The notes below the pieces were generated by a model that searched no databases, had not been told where the DNA came from, and saw only the letters and a list, made by a program, of their open reading frames with translations. DNA of 48,151 nucleotides from assembly GCA_030424665.1 (NCBI GenBank), contig JAUHWN010000014.1, positions 1 to 48,151 on the forward strand, written 5' to 3'. The translations under genes were made by a program, and so were the position numbers. Positions 30,231 to 39,632 of the stretch are shown piece by piece (the first letter of the stretch is position 1; each line of letters begins with the position of its first letter). The DNA comes from Bdellovibrionia bacterium. Its GTDB lineage: Bacteria > Bdellovibrionota > Bdellovibrionia > Bdellovibrionales > JAGQZY01.

Positions 30231-31126
30231 TGGATCATGTTCCTGTTCTTCTCCAAGAGGTCATCGATGGCTTCAAAGATTCCCCGACCTCGAAATCGAG
30301 TTACTACGACGGAACCTTTGGGCGCGGTGGGCATTTTGCCGAAGTACTCAAAGAGTTTAATCCGGATCTTTGTATTGGAAGTGACGGCGATCTCGCTGCA
30401 ATAGAATACGGTCGAGAACTCTTTAAAGGGCGAATTGCCTCGGGCCAAGTTCATTTGATTCAGGGAAGCTATACACAATTTGAAGAATTGAAAGAAGAGA
30501 ATGAATTATTGCGTGCGCCTTTTGATTTAATGCTTCTCGATCTGGGAGTCAGTTCTCCTCAATTAGATCAAGGCGATAGAGGTTTTAGCTTTTATCATGA
30601 AGGCCCACTCGATATGAGGATGGATCAGAGGCAAAGTCAGACAGCAGCGGGCATAATTAACGACTGGCATGCTGACGATTTAATTCGCCTCTTCCAGGAT
30701 TACGGAGAGATTCGCAGGCCCTATCGCGTCGTGCGAGCGATTGTTAATGATCGAGAATCAAAGCCATTTGAGACGACAAAACAGTTGAGCTCTTTGATTG
30801 AAAGAATTGAGGGTTGGAGAAAAAAAGGGAGTCACCCGGCAACTCGCTTTTTTCTCGCATTAAGAATGGCTGTTAATAATGAGTTGAAGGGTCTTGAAGA
30901 GGGATTACCTCAACTTATGAAATCATTAAATGATGGCGGTAGACTTGCCATTATTAGTTTTCACTCCCTCGAAGACCGCATCGTAAAAAATATTTTTAGA
31001 GATGGATTAGGTCTAGGCTTTGCCGTTAATAAGAAAGTAATCAAGCCTTCCCAAGGGGAAGAGAAGAAAAATACAAGATCTCGCAGTTCAAAACTTAGGA
31101 TTTTTCAACGAGGAGAAAAGCAATGA
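30230..31126 (+). CDS. rsmH: 16S rRNA cytosine-N4 methyltransferase RsmH (MraW)
   Basis: 298 residues starting at GTG 30230. Conserved blocks are HVPVLLQEVIDGF, YDGTFGRGGHFAEVL (SAM site), LLDLGVSSPQLDQGDRGFSF, DMRMDQ, ARFFLALRMAVNNEL and IISFHSLEDRIVKNIF. RsmH methylates the N4 of C1402 in the 16S decoding centre. It follows mraZ without gap and overlaps ftsL by 4 bases, the common dcw order. Confidence 0.96.
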   Translation: MDHVPVLLQEVIDGFKDSPTSKSSYYDGTFGRGGHFAEVLKEFNPDLCIGSDGDLAAIEYGRELFKGRIASGQVHLIQGSYTQFEELKEENELLRAPFDLMLLDLGVSSPQLDQGDRGFSFYHEGPLDMRMDQRQSQTAAGIINDWHADDLIRLFQDYGEIRRPYRVVRAIVNDRESKPFETTKQLSSLIERIEGWRKKGSHPATRFFLALRMAVNNELKGLEEGLPQLMKSLNDGGRLAIISFHSLEDRIVKNIFRDGLGLGFAVNKKVIKPSQGEEKKNTRSRSSKLRIFQRGEKQ

Positions 31127-31422
31127 GTTTTAAGGAATCGGGGCAAATGAAACCCCTTCTCAGTATTTTTATTTTTATAATGTGTCTGTTTACAATTGTT
31201 TTTTTTAGAATGGAGTCTCGGCGACTGGGATACACTGTTTTAAAGATGACCCATTCAGCCAATCAGATGAAGAGTCAATACCAATCGGAATTGGTAAAGT
31301 TGGCGCGAATCAATGATCCGCAGAATTTACAACAGTATGCGATGTCTACTCTTACATTAAAAAAGGCTAAACAAGGTCAAATTATTCATATGACAGAAGA
31401 AGGCTTTGCGGTAAGCCAGTAG
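31123..31422 (+). CDS. ftsL: Cell-division protein FtsL-like
   Basis: 99 residues: a short cytoplasmic N terminus, one TM helix (about 12-28: LLSIFIFIMCLFTIVFF), and an extracytoplasmic coiled coil (TVLKMTHSANQMKSQYQSEL) ending in a FtsL-type INDPQNLQQYAMSTLTLKKA segment. FtsL pairs with FtsB and FtsQ to activate FtsWI at the septum. Sequence similarity in this family is weak, so the call rests on topology, length and position between rsmH and ftsI. It overlaps rsmH by 4 bases and ftsI by 1 base. Confidence 0.85.
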   Translation: MSFKESGQMKPLLSIFIFIMCLFTIVFFRMESRRLGYTVLKMTHSANQMKSQYQSELVKLARINDPQNLQQYAMSTLTLKKAKQGQIIHMTEEGFAVSQ

Positions 31423-33434
31423 TGAAAAACAGGATACTCTTACTTTTCTTTGGATTTATCTTTTTGTGGCTTCTTCTTATTGCGAGAGGTGCTCAGCTGC
31501 AATTATTCCCCAGTGAAAAGTTACTGAGTATTAAGCAGCGACAATTTAATAAAAAAATTACTCTCAGTTCAAAACGTGGCGATATCCTCGATCGAAATAA
31601 TATTGAACTGGCAGTGTCTATTAATTCGTTTTCACTTTACGCAGACCCTTCATTAATCGATCAGCCAAAGACCCTGGCCCGTAAGCTTTCGAAGGTGTTA
31701 AAAATTTCAAGAAAGCCGCTCTATAAAAAGCTTAAACAAAAGAAGAGTCGATTCAAATGGATCAAGCGCAAGCTCGATCAAAAAACCTACGAAGAAATAA
31801 AATCCTGGAAGGTCCGAGGATTGGCCTTTAAAAAAGAGCCGAAGAGAATTTATCCCAATGGTCGTCTTCTCTCGCAAGTTTTAGGACTGGTTGGTTATGA
31901 ACAACAAGGATTAGAGGGCTTAGAATCTCGTTACGAAGACCACCTTTCTGGAAACAAAAAAGAAGTCAGAGTTCATAAAGATGCGAGGGGCCGCCCACTT
32001 CTCGAAAATGGTCACGTTTTTATTTCTAATCCTAACGGAGGCGACATTCAACTTACCATTGATCGAGATCTTCAATTCACATTGCAAGAAGAGCTCAATC
32101 AAGCCGTTCATGAGCATCAGGCTGACCGAGCTTATGGAGTCGTTCTAGATGCGCAAACATCTGAAGTGCTGGCTATAGCGAGTACTCCGACCTACGACAA
32201 TAATAGGTCCCTCAAGGTACCTGCGAGTCACCGTCGTATTCACAGTATTTCCGATGCCTTTGAGCCAGGAAGTACACTAAAGACTCTATTTGTTGCAGGT
32301 GCCCTGCAATCCGGTAAGTATAAACCGAACACTGTCATAGATGCCGGTGATGGCTTTATGCAAATTGGTCGTCGCCGGATTCACGAAGCCGATGATCATC
32401 ACAAGTTTGGCAAGATCACAGTTTCAGAAGTGCTGGCCCGTTCCTCAAATGTCGGTGTGTCTCGGATGGGGCTCGATTTAGGAAGTAAAAAGGTTCACGA
32501 AATCCTTTCAAGCTTTGGCTTTGGTCAAGAACTGGGAATAGAACTCCCTGGTGAAGCCAGAGGAATTCTCCATAAACCACCTTACAATAAACATTTATTG
32601 GCAAGTATATCCTTTGGTCACGGGGTGACCGCAACGCCCCTGCAAATGGCGTCGGCCTATTCGGTGATTGCAAATGGCGGTCTCCTCTATCGACCGCGTA
32701 TCGTAAAAGCCAATCGAAATCCTTTGACTGGAGAATGGACCGAATCGAGTCCTGAGTTAATTCGAAGAGTGATTGATAAAAAAGTTGCCGAGCAAATGCG
32801 TTTAATGATGACATTCGTAACCGGACAACTGGGCACAGGGCAAAATGCGCGAGTCGAAGGGTTTCCTGTTTCTGGAAAAACCGGTACTGCCCAAAAGGTG
32901 AACCCCGCGGGTGGCGGTTATTTGGATGGTGCCTACATATCGAGTTTCGCCGGTTTTTTGCCAGCCAATGACCCGCGCTTTGTTATATATATTGCCATCG
33001 ATTACCCCAAAGAAGAATATTACGGTTCTCAAGTCGCAGCCCCTGTTTTTTCGAGGGTTGCCAAATATGCCATTCGAAAATTTGGCCTCGCTCCCGTTCT
33101 TCTCTCTAAAAAGCAGGTCATCGAGAAGGACCCCTTTAAAAAAATCAAAAAGAAAGTTTCAGTTAAAGTTGGTGATGATGTGGAGCCCGATCAAATGGGT
33201 GATCTTATTGGGGAGAAATCTAAAATATATTCCAAAATGCCTAATCTCAATGGAAAGAGTCTACGGGAAGTTATTAGGAGTCTTCAAGGGTACCCCAATA
33301 AAGTTCATATTTCGGGAAAAGGGGCGGTCGTCGTCGACACTCTACCGCGAAGTGGTAAGTCCATCGAAGGAAGGCCTATCACCCTAATATTCGGAGCACA
33401 GCCCAAGGTCTCCAAAAAAAGTGAGAAGTTCTAG
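31422..33434 (+). CDS. ftsI: Septal transpeptidase FtsI (PBP3) with C-terminal PASTA domain
   Basis: 670 residues starting at GTG 31422. An N-terminal TM anchor (about 4-21) is followed by the PBP dimerisation region (KRGDILDRNNIELAVSINSF) and a transpeptidase domain with GSTLK (Ser284, Lys287), SSN at 341-343 and SGKTGTA (KTG 486-488). The last 65 residues form a single PASTA-like module (MPNLNGKSLREVIRSLQGYP, then VVDTLPRSGKSI). FtsI cross-links septal peptidoglycan with FtsW. PASTA is absent from E. coli FtsI but occurs in some other diderm lineages. Gap to the next dcw gene (murE) is about 2.1 kb because of an inserted pair of genes. Confidence 0.94.
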   Translation: MKNRILLLFFGFIFLWLLLIARGAQLQLFPSEKLLSIKQRQFNKKITLSSKRGDILDRNNIELAVSINSFSLYADPSLIDQPKTLARKLSKVLKISRKPLYKKLKQKKSRFKWIKRKLDQKTYEEIKSWKVRGLAFKKEPKRIYPNGRLLSQVLGLVGYEQQGLEGLESRYEDHLSGNKKEVRVHKDARGRPLLENGHVFISNPNGGDIQLTIDRDLQFTLQEELNQAVHEHQADRAYGVVLDAQTSEVLAIASTPTYDNNRSLKVPASHRRIHSISDAFEPGSTLKTLFVAGALQSGKYKPNTVIDAGDGFMQIGRRRIHEADDHHKFGKITVSEVLARSSNVGVSRMGLDLGSKKVHEILSSFGFGQELGIELPGEARGILHKPPYNKHLLASISFGHGVTATPLQMASAYSVIANGGLLYRPRIVKANRNPLTGEWTESSPELIRRVIDKKVAEQMRLMMTFVTGQLGTGQNARVEGFPVSGKTGTAQKVNPAGGGYLDGAYISSFAGFLPANDPRFVIYIAIDYPKEEYYGSQVAAPVFSRVAKYAIRKFGLAPVLLSKKQVIEKDPFKKIKKKVSVKVGDDVEPDQMGDLIGEKSKIYSKMPNLNGKSLREVIRSLQGYPNKVHISGKGAVVVDTLPRSGKSIEGRPITLIFGAQPKVSKKSEKF

Positions 33435-33458
33435 GTAAAAAAAAAGAATCGAAATTTG

Positions 33459-34061
33459 TCATTGGGTTTGTTTTTTGGGGTCGTGGATCCGTCGTTCTCG
33501 CGAATAATCTCCGTCTTGAATTGGATCGAGTGAAAGCTCATTGATCATCAGGTGCTTTGGTTGTTGGATTAACCAATCGATGAGCTCCGCTATATAATCT
33601 TTATTGATTTTATTTTTACTGGGATGTTTTTCTTGGGTTTTTCCAGTGTCGACGTAGCCGGGAGAGAGAAGTGTTACTCGGATTCCAGTTCCAGCCAGAG
33701 CGTTGAGAGAGAGCTGGCGACACAATTGTTTGAGGGCTACTTTTTCGACGGGATACATGCGGCTTCCACCGCGTATTCCAATATCGGCGGTTGACCCCAA
33801 GCAAATTATTAAACCTTCTTTTTTTTCCTCGAGCCAGCGCTCATAGACTTTGTGAAGGAGGAGGCTTTGGTGCATTCTCCACAGAGCCGAGTTATTGATA
33901 AAAACATCGTATTCAAGTGACATTTCTGCCACCTTATCCCAGTTCTTACCTTGAGTGAGGTCGATACCAGAGCTTCGACTAATACAAGTCACCTTCAAGC
34001 GATCATTAACAGCCTTGCAGATTCCATATTCCGGGTTACCGGTCATCAGTATTTTTGCCAT
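33459..34061 (-). CDS. Short-chain dehydrogenase/reductase-like protein
   Basis: 200 residues. A Rossmann N terminus (ILMTGNPEYGICKAV) departs from the standard TGxxxGIG by having a Pro-Glu-Tyr stretch; VFINNSALW resembles the NNAG motif; LGSTADIGIRG and YPVEK give the Ser-Tyr-Lys catalytic set; LSPGYVDTGKT is the usual post-catalytic segment. At 200 residues it is at the short end for the family. The substrate is unknown. It is on the opposite strand inside the dcw cluster, between ftsI and murE, and diverges from the protease gene. Confidence 0.75.
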   Translation of the reverse strand: MAKILMTGNPEYGICKAVNDRLKVTCISRSSGIDLTQGKNWDKVAEMSLEYDVFINNSALWRMHQSLLLHKVYERWLEEKKEGLIICLGSTADIGIRGGSRMYPVEKVALKQLCRQLSLNALAGTGIRVTLLSPGYVDTGKTQEKHPSKNKINKDYIAELIDWLIQQPKHLMINELSLDPIQDGDYSRERRIHDPKKQTQ

Positions 34062-34240
34062 GAACTAATTTCAACATTTGCCATTAAAAAGCTCAAGTTT
34101 AATTCCTCAAATACTCTCGAAGACCAAGTTGCGGTGGCCCCTGTATTTTCTACTCGAGTCCTTGGTCCCTTGTGCCTATCAATTTAATTTCACTGTGGAA
34201 TAGGAGTTGCTCATTCTGGGCTCCATTGAAGGAGTTTCCG

Positions 34241-35497
34241 GTGCTCAGGTATTTATTGTTAGCGATCGTACCAATTGTTTTGTTTGCACAAAATGGTCTT
34301 GCTTTAAACGCAGGAGACTTTCTTCGATACCCAGTGAAGGTTAAGCCTAAGTTTTACGACCGTTGGATTTCTGACCGCTTTGTTCTCTATACCCGTGAAG
34401 GTGTTCATGTCCCTGCCAACCTTTTAATGATGTTCTCTTTAAAGGTTTGTGTCGATTTCAGTAGGGAATCTTGTACTACCACTTACGATAATTTTGAAGC
34501 TGTGCAAAAGGCAGTTAAGCTAAGATATGCGACGGCGGTACTACCGCAAAATCGACAAGATAATAGAGACCCCCTTCTCAGTATCACTGAAATAATCGAC
34601 CTCGGTATAAGAAACAGTGTCGAAGACAAGACATTTACGACAACCAGTTCTTGGGTCATGATGTCGGATAGTTTGCGCCTTAATGTACGTATGAGAGAAA
34701 CAGACAATCGTACCGGTCAGGTCAAGACGATGACCACTCACGTGGACTTTATCATAGATGAGCGTTTCGGTGACCTTGAGATGGAGTTTGTCGATGTTGT
34801 AAGGGATCGTCCTTTCTTGCAAAGACCAAGTCAGCTCTCTCAAGACCACCATAAAGATTACGCCGAATCGGTCGTTCGAATTATTAGCAATTTTAACGAC
34901 TCAAATGGAGTTGCGCGAGCCCAGAGCTCAACGGGATTCTTCTTTAAGAATAGAAATTATCTTGTGACGAATTGGCATGGCCTCGAGGACAATCCCGATT
35001 GTCGATTTAATCGCAGATGTTTATTGCAATTCACACATACGGACCGCCATTCACGCGTGCGAAATTTTAATAGCAACGCCAATGTTTTGTATGTCAACGA
35101 AGAAGAAGATATTGCGTTCTTAGAAGTTTCAACGCCTCAGAGTATCCCGGCCCGAATTTTGGGGCTCAATAAAAGTTCAGTCAGTTCTGGCCTCATTCTA
35201 CTGGGATATCCGGTTACCTCAATTGTCAGTAATGAATTAATTTTTTCATATGGTTTTCTCAATGGCAGTGTTGAAAAATGTCATTGTCTTCTTGCCTCGA
35301 CCTACTCGTCGGTTGGTTTCAGTGGAGGCCCAATAGTCGGTCAGGGCGGGCAAATAGTAGGTCTTTTGGTAAAACAGACTTTTCCTCTAGGCTATGACAA
35401 TGAGTTTGGAGCATCTCGATTTATCCCTATTGGGCATGTCGAGTCTCGTATTCGTAGCCGCCTTGGTACCAGCTTAGATAGACTTGCACTTAACTAA
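34241..35497 (+). CDS. Secreted trypsin-like serine protease
   Basis: 418 residues from GTG 34241, chosen because AAGGAG lies six bases upstream and a clean signal peptide follows directly (LRYLLLAIVPIVLFAQNGLA). The N-terminal 170 residues of the mature protein are an unrecognised domain. The C-terminal half is a chymotrypsin-fold protease: STGFFFKNRNYLVTNWHGL (His246), EEDIAFLEV (Asp290) and SSVGFSGGPIVGQGG (Ser361). Cysteines flank these regions. HtrA-like PDZ domains are absent. It is inserted in the dcw cluster upstream of murE and may be transcribed from its own promoter. Confidence 0.82.
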   Translation: MLRYLLLAIVPIVLFAQNGLALNAGDFLRYPVKVKPKFYDRWISDRFVLYTREGVHVPANLLMMFSLKVCVDFSRESCTTTYDNFEAVQKAVKLRYATAVLPQNRQDNRDPLLSITEIIDLGIRNSVEDKTFTTTSSWVMMSDSLRLNVRMRETDNRTGQVKTMTTHVDFIIDERFGDLEMEFVDVVRDRPFLQRPSQLSQDHHKDYAESVVRIISNFNDSNGVARAQSSTGFFFKNRNYLVTNWHGLEDNPDCRFNRRCLLQFTHTDRHSRVRNFNSNANVLYVNEEEDIAFLEVSTPQSIPARILGLNKSSVSSGLILLGYPVTSIVSNELIFSYGFLNGSVEKCHCLLASTYSSVGFSGGPIVGQGGQIVGLLVKQTFPLGYDNEFGASRFIPIGHVESRIRSRLGTSLDRLALN

Positions 35498-35540
35498 AAT
35501 TTACTTTACCTCCTTGAGTGCATGAGTAACACTGGAAGCC

Positions 35541-37025
35541 ATGCAGTTATGTCAGCTTCTCTCTGAATTTTCGAGCTTTCATTTGGGCCCAAGTGGTTCC
35601 GAGGAAGTTGATTTTATTACTTCGGATTCCCGTAAAGTTAACTCTTCATCTATTTTTGTTGCTATTAGAGGCAGTCGCCATGATGGTCACGATTTTTTGC
35701 CGGAGGTTCTTAAAAAATCACCACTTGCCGTCGTCGTCGAGGATTCTGCATATCTTCCCAAAAATTACGAAGGAGGGCTTCTCGTCGTCGAGGATTCGCG
35801 ACACGCCTATAATATTTTATCGGCCCGATTTTTTGGACGTCCTGGTGATAATCTCTTTAGCGTTGGTATAACCGGAACCAATGGCAAAACGACGACGAGT
35901 TATATCGTTGAGAGTTTACTTAATGCTTTCTCTTGGCCGACAGGTGTCATCGGAACAATTAATCACCATCTTGGCAAAAAAGTTTGGCAAAGTGATTTAA
36001 CGACGCCCGACTGTTTTAGCTTTCAACAAAGACTGAGTGACTTTAAAGGTGCAGGAGCTGAAGCACTAGCCGTCGAAGTCTCGAGCCATGCCCTTGATCA
36101 AAAACGAATTGGCGAAGTCCCTTTTGACGTCGGGATTTTTCTCAATCTTTCTCGGGATCATCTCGATTATCACGACTCGATGGAGGATTACTTCGAAGCC
36201 AAGGAGAAGTTATTTAACGAACATTTTCAAAACTCCGAGAAGCCGATAGCCATATTAAATTACGATGACCCTTGGGTGAAAAAAACGGAAGTGGCTGAGC
36301 ACGCAAAAAAATTGGCCTTCGGCTTTGGTGAGCATCCTTTTCGGATTCATTCATTAGGGCAAACTGTTGGCGGCATGAACTTTACAATTGAAAGTGCTCA
36401 GTTCACCGAAGAATTCTTTCTACCAATGATTGGGCCATTCAATGCAATGAATGCCACCGCGGCTATTCTGACAGCATGGTCAGCCGGGGCAAGTTTCGAG
36501 ACGATTCAGTCGGCGTTAAAAAGTTTTAAGGGTGTTCCGGGTCGCCTGCAAAGGGTTCCAAACGATAAGGCTTATAATATCTTTGTTGATTACGCTCACA
36601 CTCCCGATGCTCTCAGTAATGTTTTAAATGGCCTCGTCGAACTAAAAAAGAGAGATAAAAATGTGAATCGCATTCTCTGCCTTTTTGGTTGTGGAGGCGA
36701 TCGAGACAAAGGGAAACGTCCACTAATGATGGAAGCTGCACTCAAATACTCGGATCAGGTTTTTTTGACATCAGACAACCCTAGAACAGAAGATCCTAAA
36801 CTTATTATGGATGATTGCCTCGAGAAATGTTCGTCTAAAGAACGTCAATCAATCGTGAGTATTGAAAATAGAGGAGAAGCAATTCAAGCTTTAATCGAAA
36901 ACTGTCAACCAGGAGATATTGCTTTGATCGCTGGTAAGGGGCATGAGGATTACCAGATTATCGGTAGCGAGAAAAAGCATTTTAGCGACTATGAAACGGC
37001 AAAGGAAATCGTCAATGGCCTGTAA
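35541..37025 (+). CDS. murE: UDP-MurNAc-tripeptide synthetase MurE (meso-DAP-adding type)
   Basis: 494 residues. Mur-ligase features: TSDSRKVNSSSIFVAIRG, ATP loop GITGTNGKTTTSY, TTPDCFSFQ, VEVSSHALDQKR, LNLSRDHLDYH, VDYAHTPDAL and LFGCGGDRDKGKRP. The DNPR motif in TSDNPRTEDP is the hallmark of ligases adding meso-diaminopimelate rather than lysine. MurE adds the third stem residue in the cytoplasm. ATG 35541 follows a GGAAG site. It overlaps murF by 11 bases. Confidence 0.96.
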   Translation: MQLCQLLSEFSSFHLGPSGSEEVDFITSDSRKVNSSSIFVAIRGSRHDGHDFLPEVLKKSPLAVVVEDSAYLPKNYEGGLLVVEDSRHAYNILSARFFGRPGDNLFSVGITGTNGKTTTSYIVESLLNAFSWPTGVIGTINHHLGKKVWQSDLTTPDCFSFQQRLSDFKGAGAEALAVEVSSHALDQKRIGEVPFDVGIFLNLSRDHLDYHDSMEDYFEAKEKLFNEHFQNSEKPIAILNYDDPWVKKTEVAEHAKKLAFGFGEHPFRIHSLGQTVGGMNFTIESAQFTEEFFLPMIGPFNAMNATAAILTAWSAGASFETIQSALKSFKGVPGRLQRVPNDKAYNIFVDYAHTPDALSNVLNGLVELKKRDKNVNRILCLFGCGGDRDKGKRPLMMEAALKYSDQVFLTSDNPRTEDPKLIMDDCLEKCSSKERQSIVSIENRGEAIQALIENCQPGDIALIAGKGHEDYQIIGSEKKHFSDYETAKEIVNGL

Positions 37026-38436
37026 ACTGACACTTTCTGAAATCCAAGAAGCGACCTCGGGAAAAATTCTTTCTCAGAAAAATGCCAACTTTGAGGGGGT
37101 GGGCACAGATACCAGAAGAGATTTGAGTCACCAAGTGTTCATAGCCCTTAAGGGTGAAAACTTTGATGCCCATAAATTTTTGGATTCCGCCGTCGAGAAA
37201 GGGGCTCAGTGCCTTCTCATTCACGAGGCTCAAGGGGCGAGCTCGGAACTTCTCGAGAAGGTTAGCGTCGTTCTTGTCGATGATACTTTAAAGGCCTTGC
37301 AAAACTTAGGTCGTTTCGTAAGAAAAAGAGAAAACCCTCAAGTTATTGCTATAACTGGGAGTAATGGAAAAACCTCGACCAAAGAGTTTGTTGCGCAGAT
37401 TTTATCGACCTGTAAAAGGACCCACTGGAGTAAGGGAAGTTTTAATAACCACTGGGGGGTTCCATTAACTCTTCTCGATATGGATCAGGGTTGCGAAATC
37501 GCTGTTGTCGAGATGGGCATGAATGACTATGGCGAAATTGAGCAACTCGTGGACATTGCTGAACCCAATTGCGTTTGTGTTACTAATGTGGGTTCAGCTC
37601 ACATTGGATTTTTTAAATCCCTAGAAAACATAGCAAAAGCCAAAGAAGAAATATACCGTTTTAGTGCTGAAGGCACTACAGCGGTATTTAATCTCGATAA
37701 TTACTATACCTCCCAGATGTTGCAAAACTGGATAAAGCTTCGAGGTAAAGAAGAGGTGTTAAGGTTTTCTAGGGCGAAGGATGCCCATGCCGAGGTCAAT
37801 CTCGATATTACCAAGCAATCCAAACAGGGAATTGCTGTAAAAGGGCAGATTGGTGGAATTTCGGGTGAAGCACAGATCCCACTTTTTGGAAGTCACAATC
37901 TTGAAAATATTATGGCGGCTGCTTGTTTAGCTTTAAGCGCGGAAATCCCAGCCGAAAAAATTTGGCAGAGTCTTCCGAAATTAAAAACTGCCTGGGGGCG
38001 AAGCCACTGGCTCGATCACGCGACAACTGGAGCGCGAATTTTATTTGATGGTTATAATGCGAATCCCGACTCGTTTAAGAGTTTAATGAGTAACTTAAAG
38101 TCTCTCGATGAACCAGGAAAACTCATTGGCTGTTTTGGTGAAATGCTCGAATTGGGTGACCTCAGTATGGAGGCCCACGAAAACCTTGGTACCGAGCTTG
38201 GGCGCTGTGGTTTTGAACGACTTTGGTTTTTTGGCCCATCAGCGGAGGCCTTTAGAAGGGGTTACCTACGGGAGGGCAGTGAAAAGAGTCTCTTCACGAG
38301 TGAAAACTACGACGAAACCATAGCCCACAAACTTCGAGGTGAAATTAGTGCCGACAGCTTAGTTGTTCTTAAGGGCTCGCGCGGGATGCGGGTTGAACGG
38401 CTGCTCCCAGAAAGCATCCCCGATAAGACTTCTTAG
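37015..38436 (+). CDS. murF: UDP-MurNAc-pentapeptide synthetase MurF
   Basis: 473 residues from the ATG at 37015, which has AAAGGA nine bases upstream and begins a proper MurF N terminus (KLTLSEIQEATSGKIL); longer upstream starts lie inside murE. The ATP loop ITGSNGKTSTKEF, FNNHWGVPLTLL, VVEMGMNDYGEIEQL, NVGSAHIGFF and ILFDGYNANPDSFKSL are all conserved. MurF adds D-Ala-D-Ala to the UDP-MurNAc-tripeptide. It is followed by a 115-base gap with a hairpin and possible promoter before mraY. Confidence 0.95.
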   Translation: MACKLTLSEIQEATSGKILSQKNANFEGVGTDTRRDLSHQVFIALKGENFDAHKFLDSAVEKGAQCLLIHEAQGASSELLEKVSVVLVDDTLKALQNLGRFVRKRENPQVIAITGSNGKTSTKEFVAQILSTCKRTHWSKGSFNNHWGVPLTLLDMDQGCEIAVVEMGMNDYGEIEQLVDIAEPNCVCVTNVGSAHIGFFKSLENIAKAKEEIYRFSAEGTTAVFNLDNYYTSQMLQNWIKLRGKEEVLRFSRAKDAHAEVNLDITKQSKQGIAVKGQIGGISGEAQIPLFGSHNLENIMAAACLALSAEIPAEKIWQSLPKLKTAWGRSHWLDHATTGARILFDGYNANPDSFKSLMSNLKSLDEPGKLIGCFGEMLELGDLSMEAHENLGTELGRCGFERLWFFGPSAEAFRRGYLREGSEKSLFTSENYDETIAHKLRGEISADSLVVLKGSRGMRVERLLPESIPDKTS

Positions 38437-38449
38437 AATGTAAAAAGCT

Positions 38450-38471
38450 TTGTAAATTCAGTAATTTACAA
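38450..38471. repeat. Perfect 9-bp inverted repeat in the murF-mraY gap
   Basis: TTGTAAATT (38450-38458) and AATTTACAA (38463-38471) with loop CAGT, 14 bases after the murF stop. No U-run follows, so it looks more like a protein-binding palindrome or mRNA-stabilising hairpin than a terminator. Confidence 0.6.
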
Positions 38472-38497
38472 ACTTTCGCTTGCGATCTTGTCCCGCT

Positions 38498-38525
38498 TTG
38501 TGCTAGAAGATGACTCTATTATAAG
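38498..38525 (+). promoter_or_regulatory. Possible internal dcw promoter before mraY
   Basis: TTGTGC (38498-38503) and TATAAG (38520-38525) with 16-base spacing, 27 bases before the mraY start. Plausible but not strong. Confidence 0.4.
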
Positions 38526-38551
38526 TTTTTCATCTCCCGGGGGCACTGGCT

Positions 38552-39628
38552 TTGTTATATCAGTGGTTGTTTTCACTATCAGAAGACTTCAGTTTCTTTA
38601 ACGTTTTTAGATATATAACTTTTAGAACCTTCATCGCTTTCTTTACGGCTTTTCTAATGTGTTGGGCATTTGGCCCCATGTTTATCCGCCGCTTAGTGAG
38701 AAAACAAATGGGACAGTCTATTCGAGAAGATGGTCCTGAATCCCACAAGAAAAAGGCAGGCACGCCGACCATGGGGGGCGGCTTAATCCTCGCTTCAATT
38801 ATGGCTCCTTGTCTTTTGTGGATAGATTTAGGAAATGCCCTTGTTTGGGGTGCGATTATCGTGACTCTCAGTTTCGGAGCGATCGGATATATTGATGACT
38901 CTCTCAAGGTGCTCAAGAAAAATCACAAGGGACTTTCTGGTAAAATTCGATTACTTCTCGAGTTTTTAATTTCTGGTGTCACGATCTTCTTTTTGATGGA
39001 ATATCATAATTTATCATCTGTTTTAACGATTCCCTTTTTTAAAAATGTCGCCTTTGATTTAGGTTGGGCTTACATCCCATTTGGATGTTTGGTAATTGTC
39101 GGTGCGGCCAACGCCGTGAACTTAACCGATGGTTTAGATGGTCTAGCTATTGTTCCAGTCATCATATCGGCGGGTACATTTGCACTTTTTGCCTATGTAG
39201 CTGGTCACTTTGAAATTGCCGAATATTTGCAGATTCCCTTTATTAAAGGATCAGGTGAGCTGGCGCCGCTGGCTGCCTGTGTGGTTGCCGCTGGTTTAGG
39301 GTTTTTATGGTACAACACCTATCCTGCCCAGGTTTTTATGGGAGATGTAGGAAGTCTCAGTCTTGGTGGCTTTCTCGGTGTCATGGCCGTGATCACAAAA
39401 AATGAATTGGTTTTATTAGTCCTCGGTGGCGTGTTTGTCGTCGAGGCACTTTCAGTAATAACTCAAGTAGCCTCCTTCAAACTGACGGGAAAGCGAGTCT
39501 TCCGCATGGCTCCGATCCATCATCACTTTGAATTGAAGGGTCTTGATGAGACTAAAATCATCGTGCGATTTTGGATTATCTCGATTCTATTGGCTGTTTT
39601 GAGTTTAGCGACATTAAAGTTGAGGTAA
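38552..39628 (+). CDS. mraY: Phospho-MurNAc-pentapeptide transferase MraY
   Basis: 358 residues, about ten TM segments. The start is TTG 38552, with a GGGGG site about ten bases upstream; the resulting N terminus ([20 protein letters not shown]) aligns with the usual MraY start. Active-site signatures: [57 protein letters not shown] and [11 protein letters not shown]. MraY makes lipid I at the inner membrane from UDP-MurNAc-pentapeptide and undecaprenyl phosphate. murD follows after 4 bases. Confidence 0.97.
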   Translation: MLYQWLFSLSEDFSFFNVFRYITFRTFIAFFTAFLMCWAFGPMFIRRLVRKQMGQSIREDGPESHKKKAGTPTMGGGLILASIMAPCLLWIDLGNALVWGAIIVTLSFGAIGYIDDSLKVLKKNHKGLSGKIRLLLEFLISGVTIFFLMEYHNLSSVLTIPFFKNVAFDLGWAYIPFGCLVIVGAANAVNLTDGLDGLAIVPVIISAGTFALFAYVAGHFEIAEYLQIPFIKGSGELAPLAACVVAAGLGFLWYNTYPAQVFMGDVGSLSLGGFLGVMAVITKNELVLLVLGGVFVVEALSVITQVASFKLTGKRVFRMAPIHHHFELKGLDETKIIVRFWIISILLAVLSLATLKLR

Positions 39629-39632
39629 GAGA

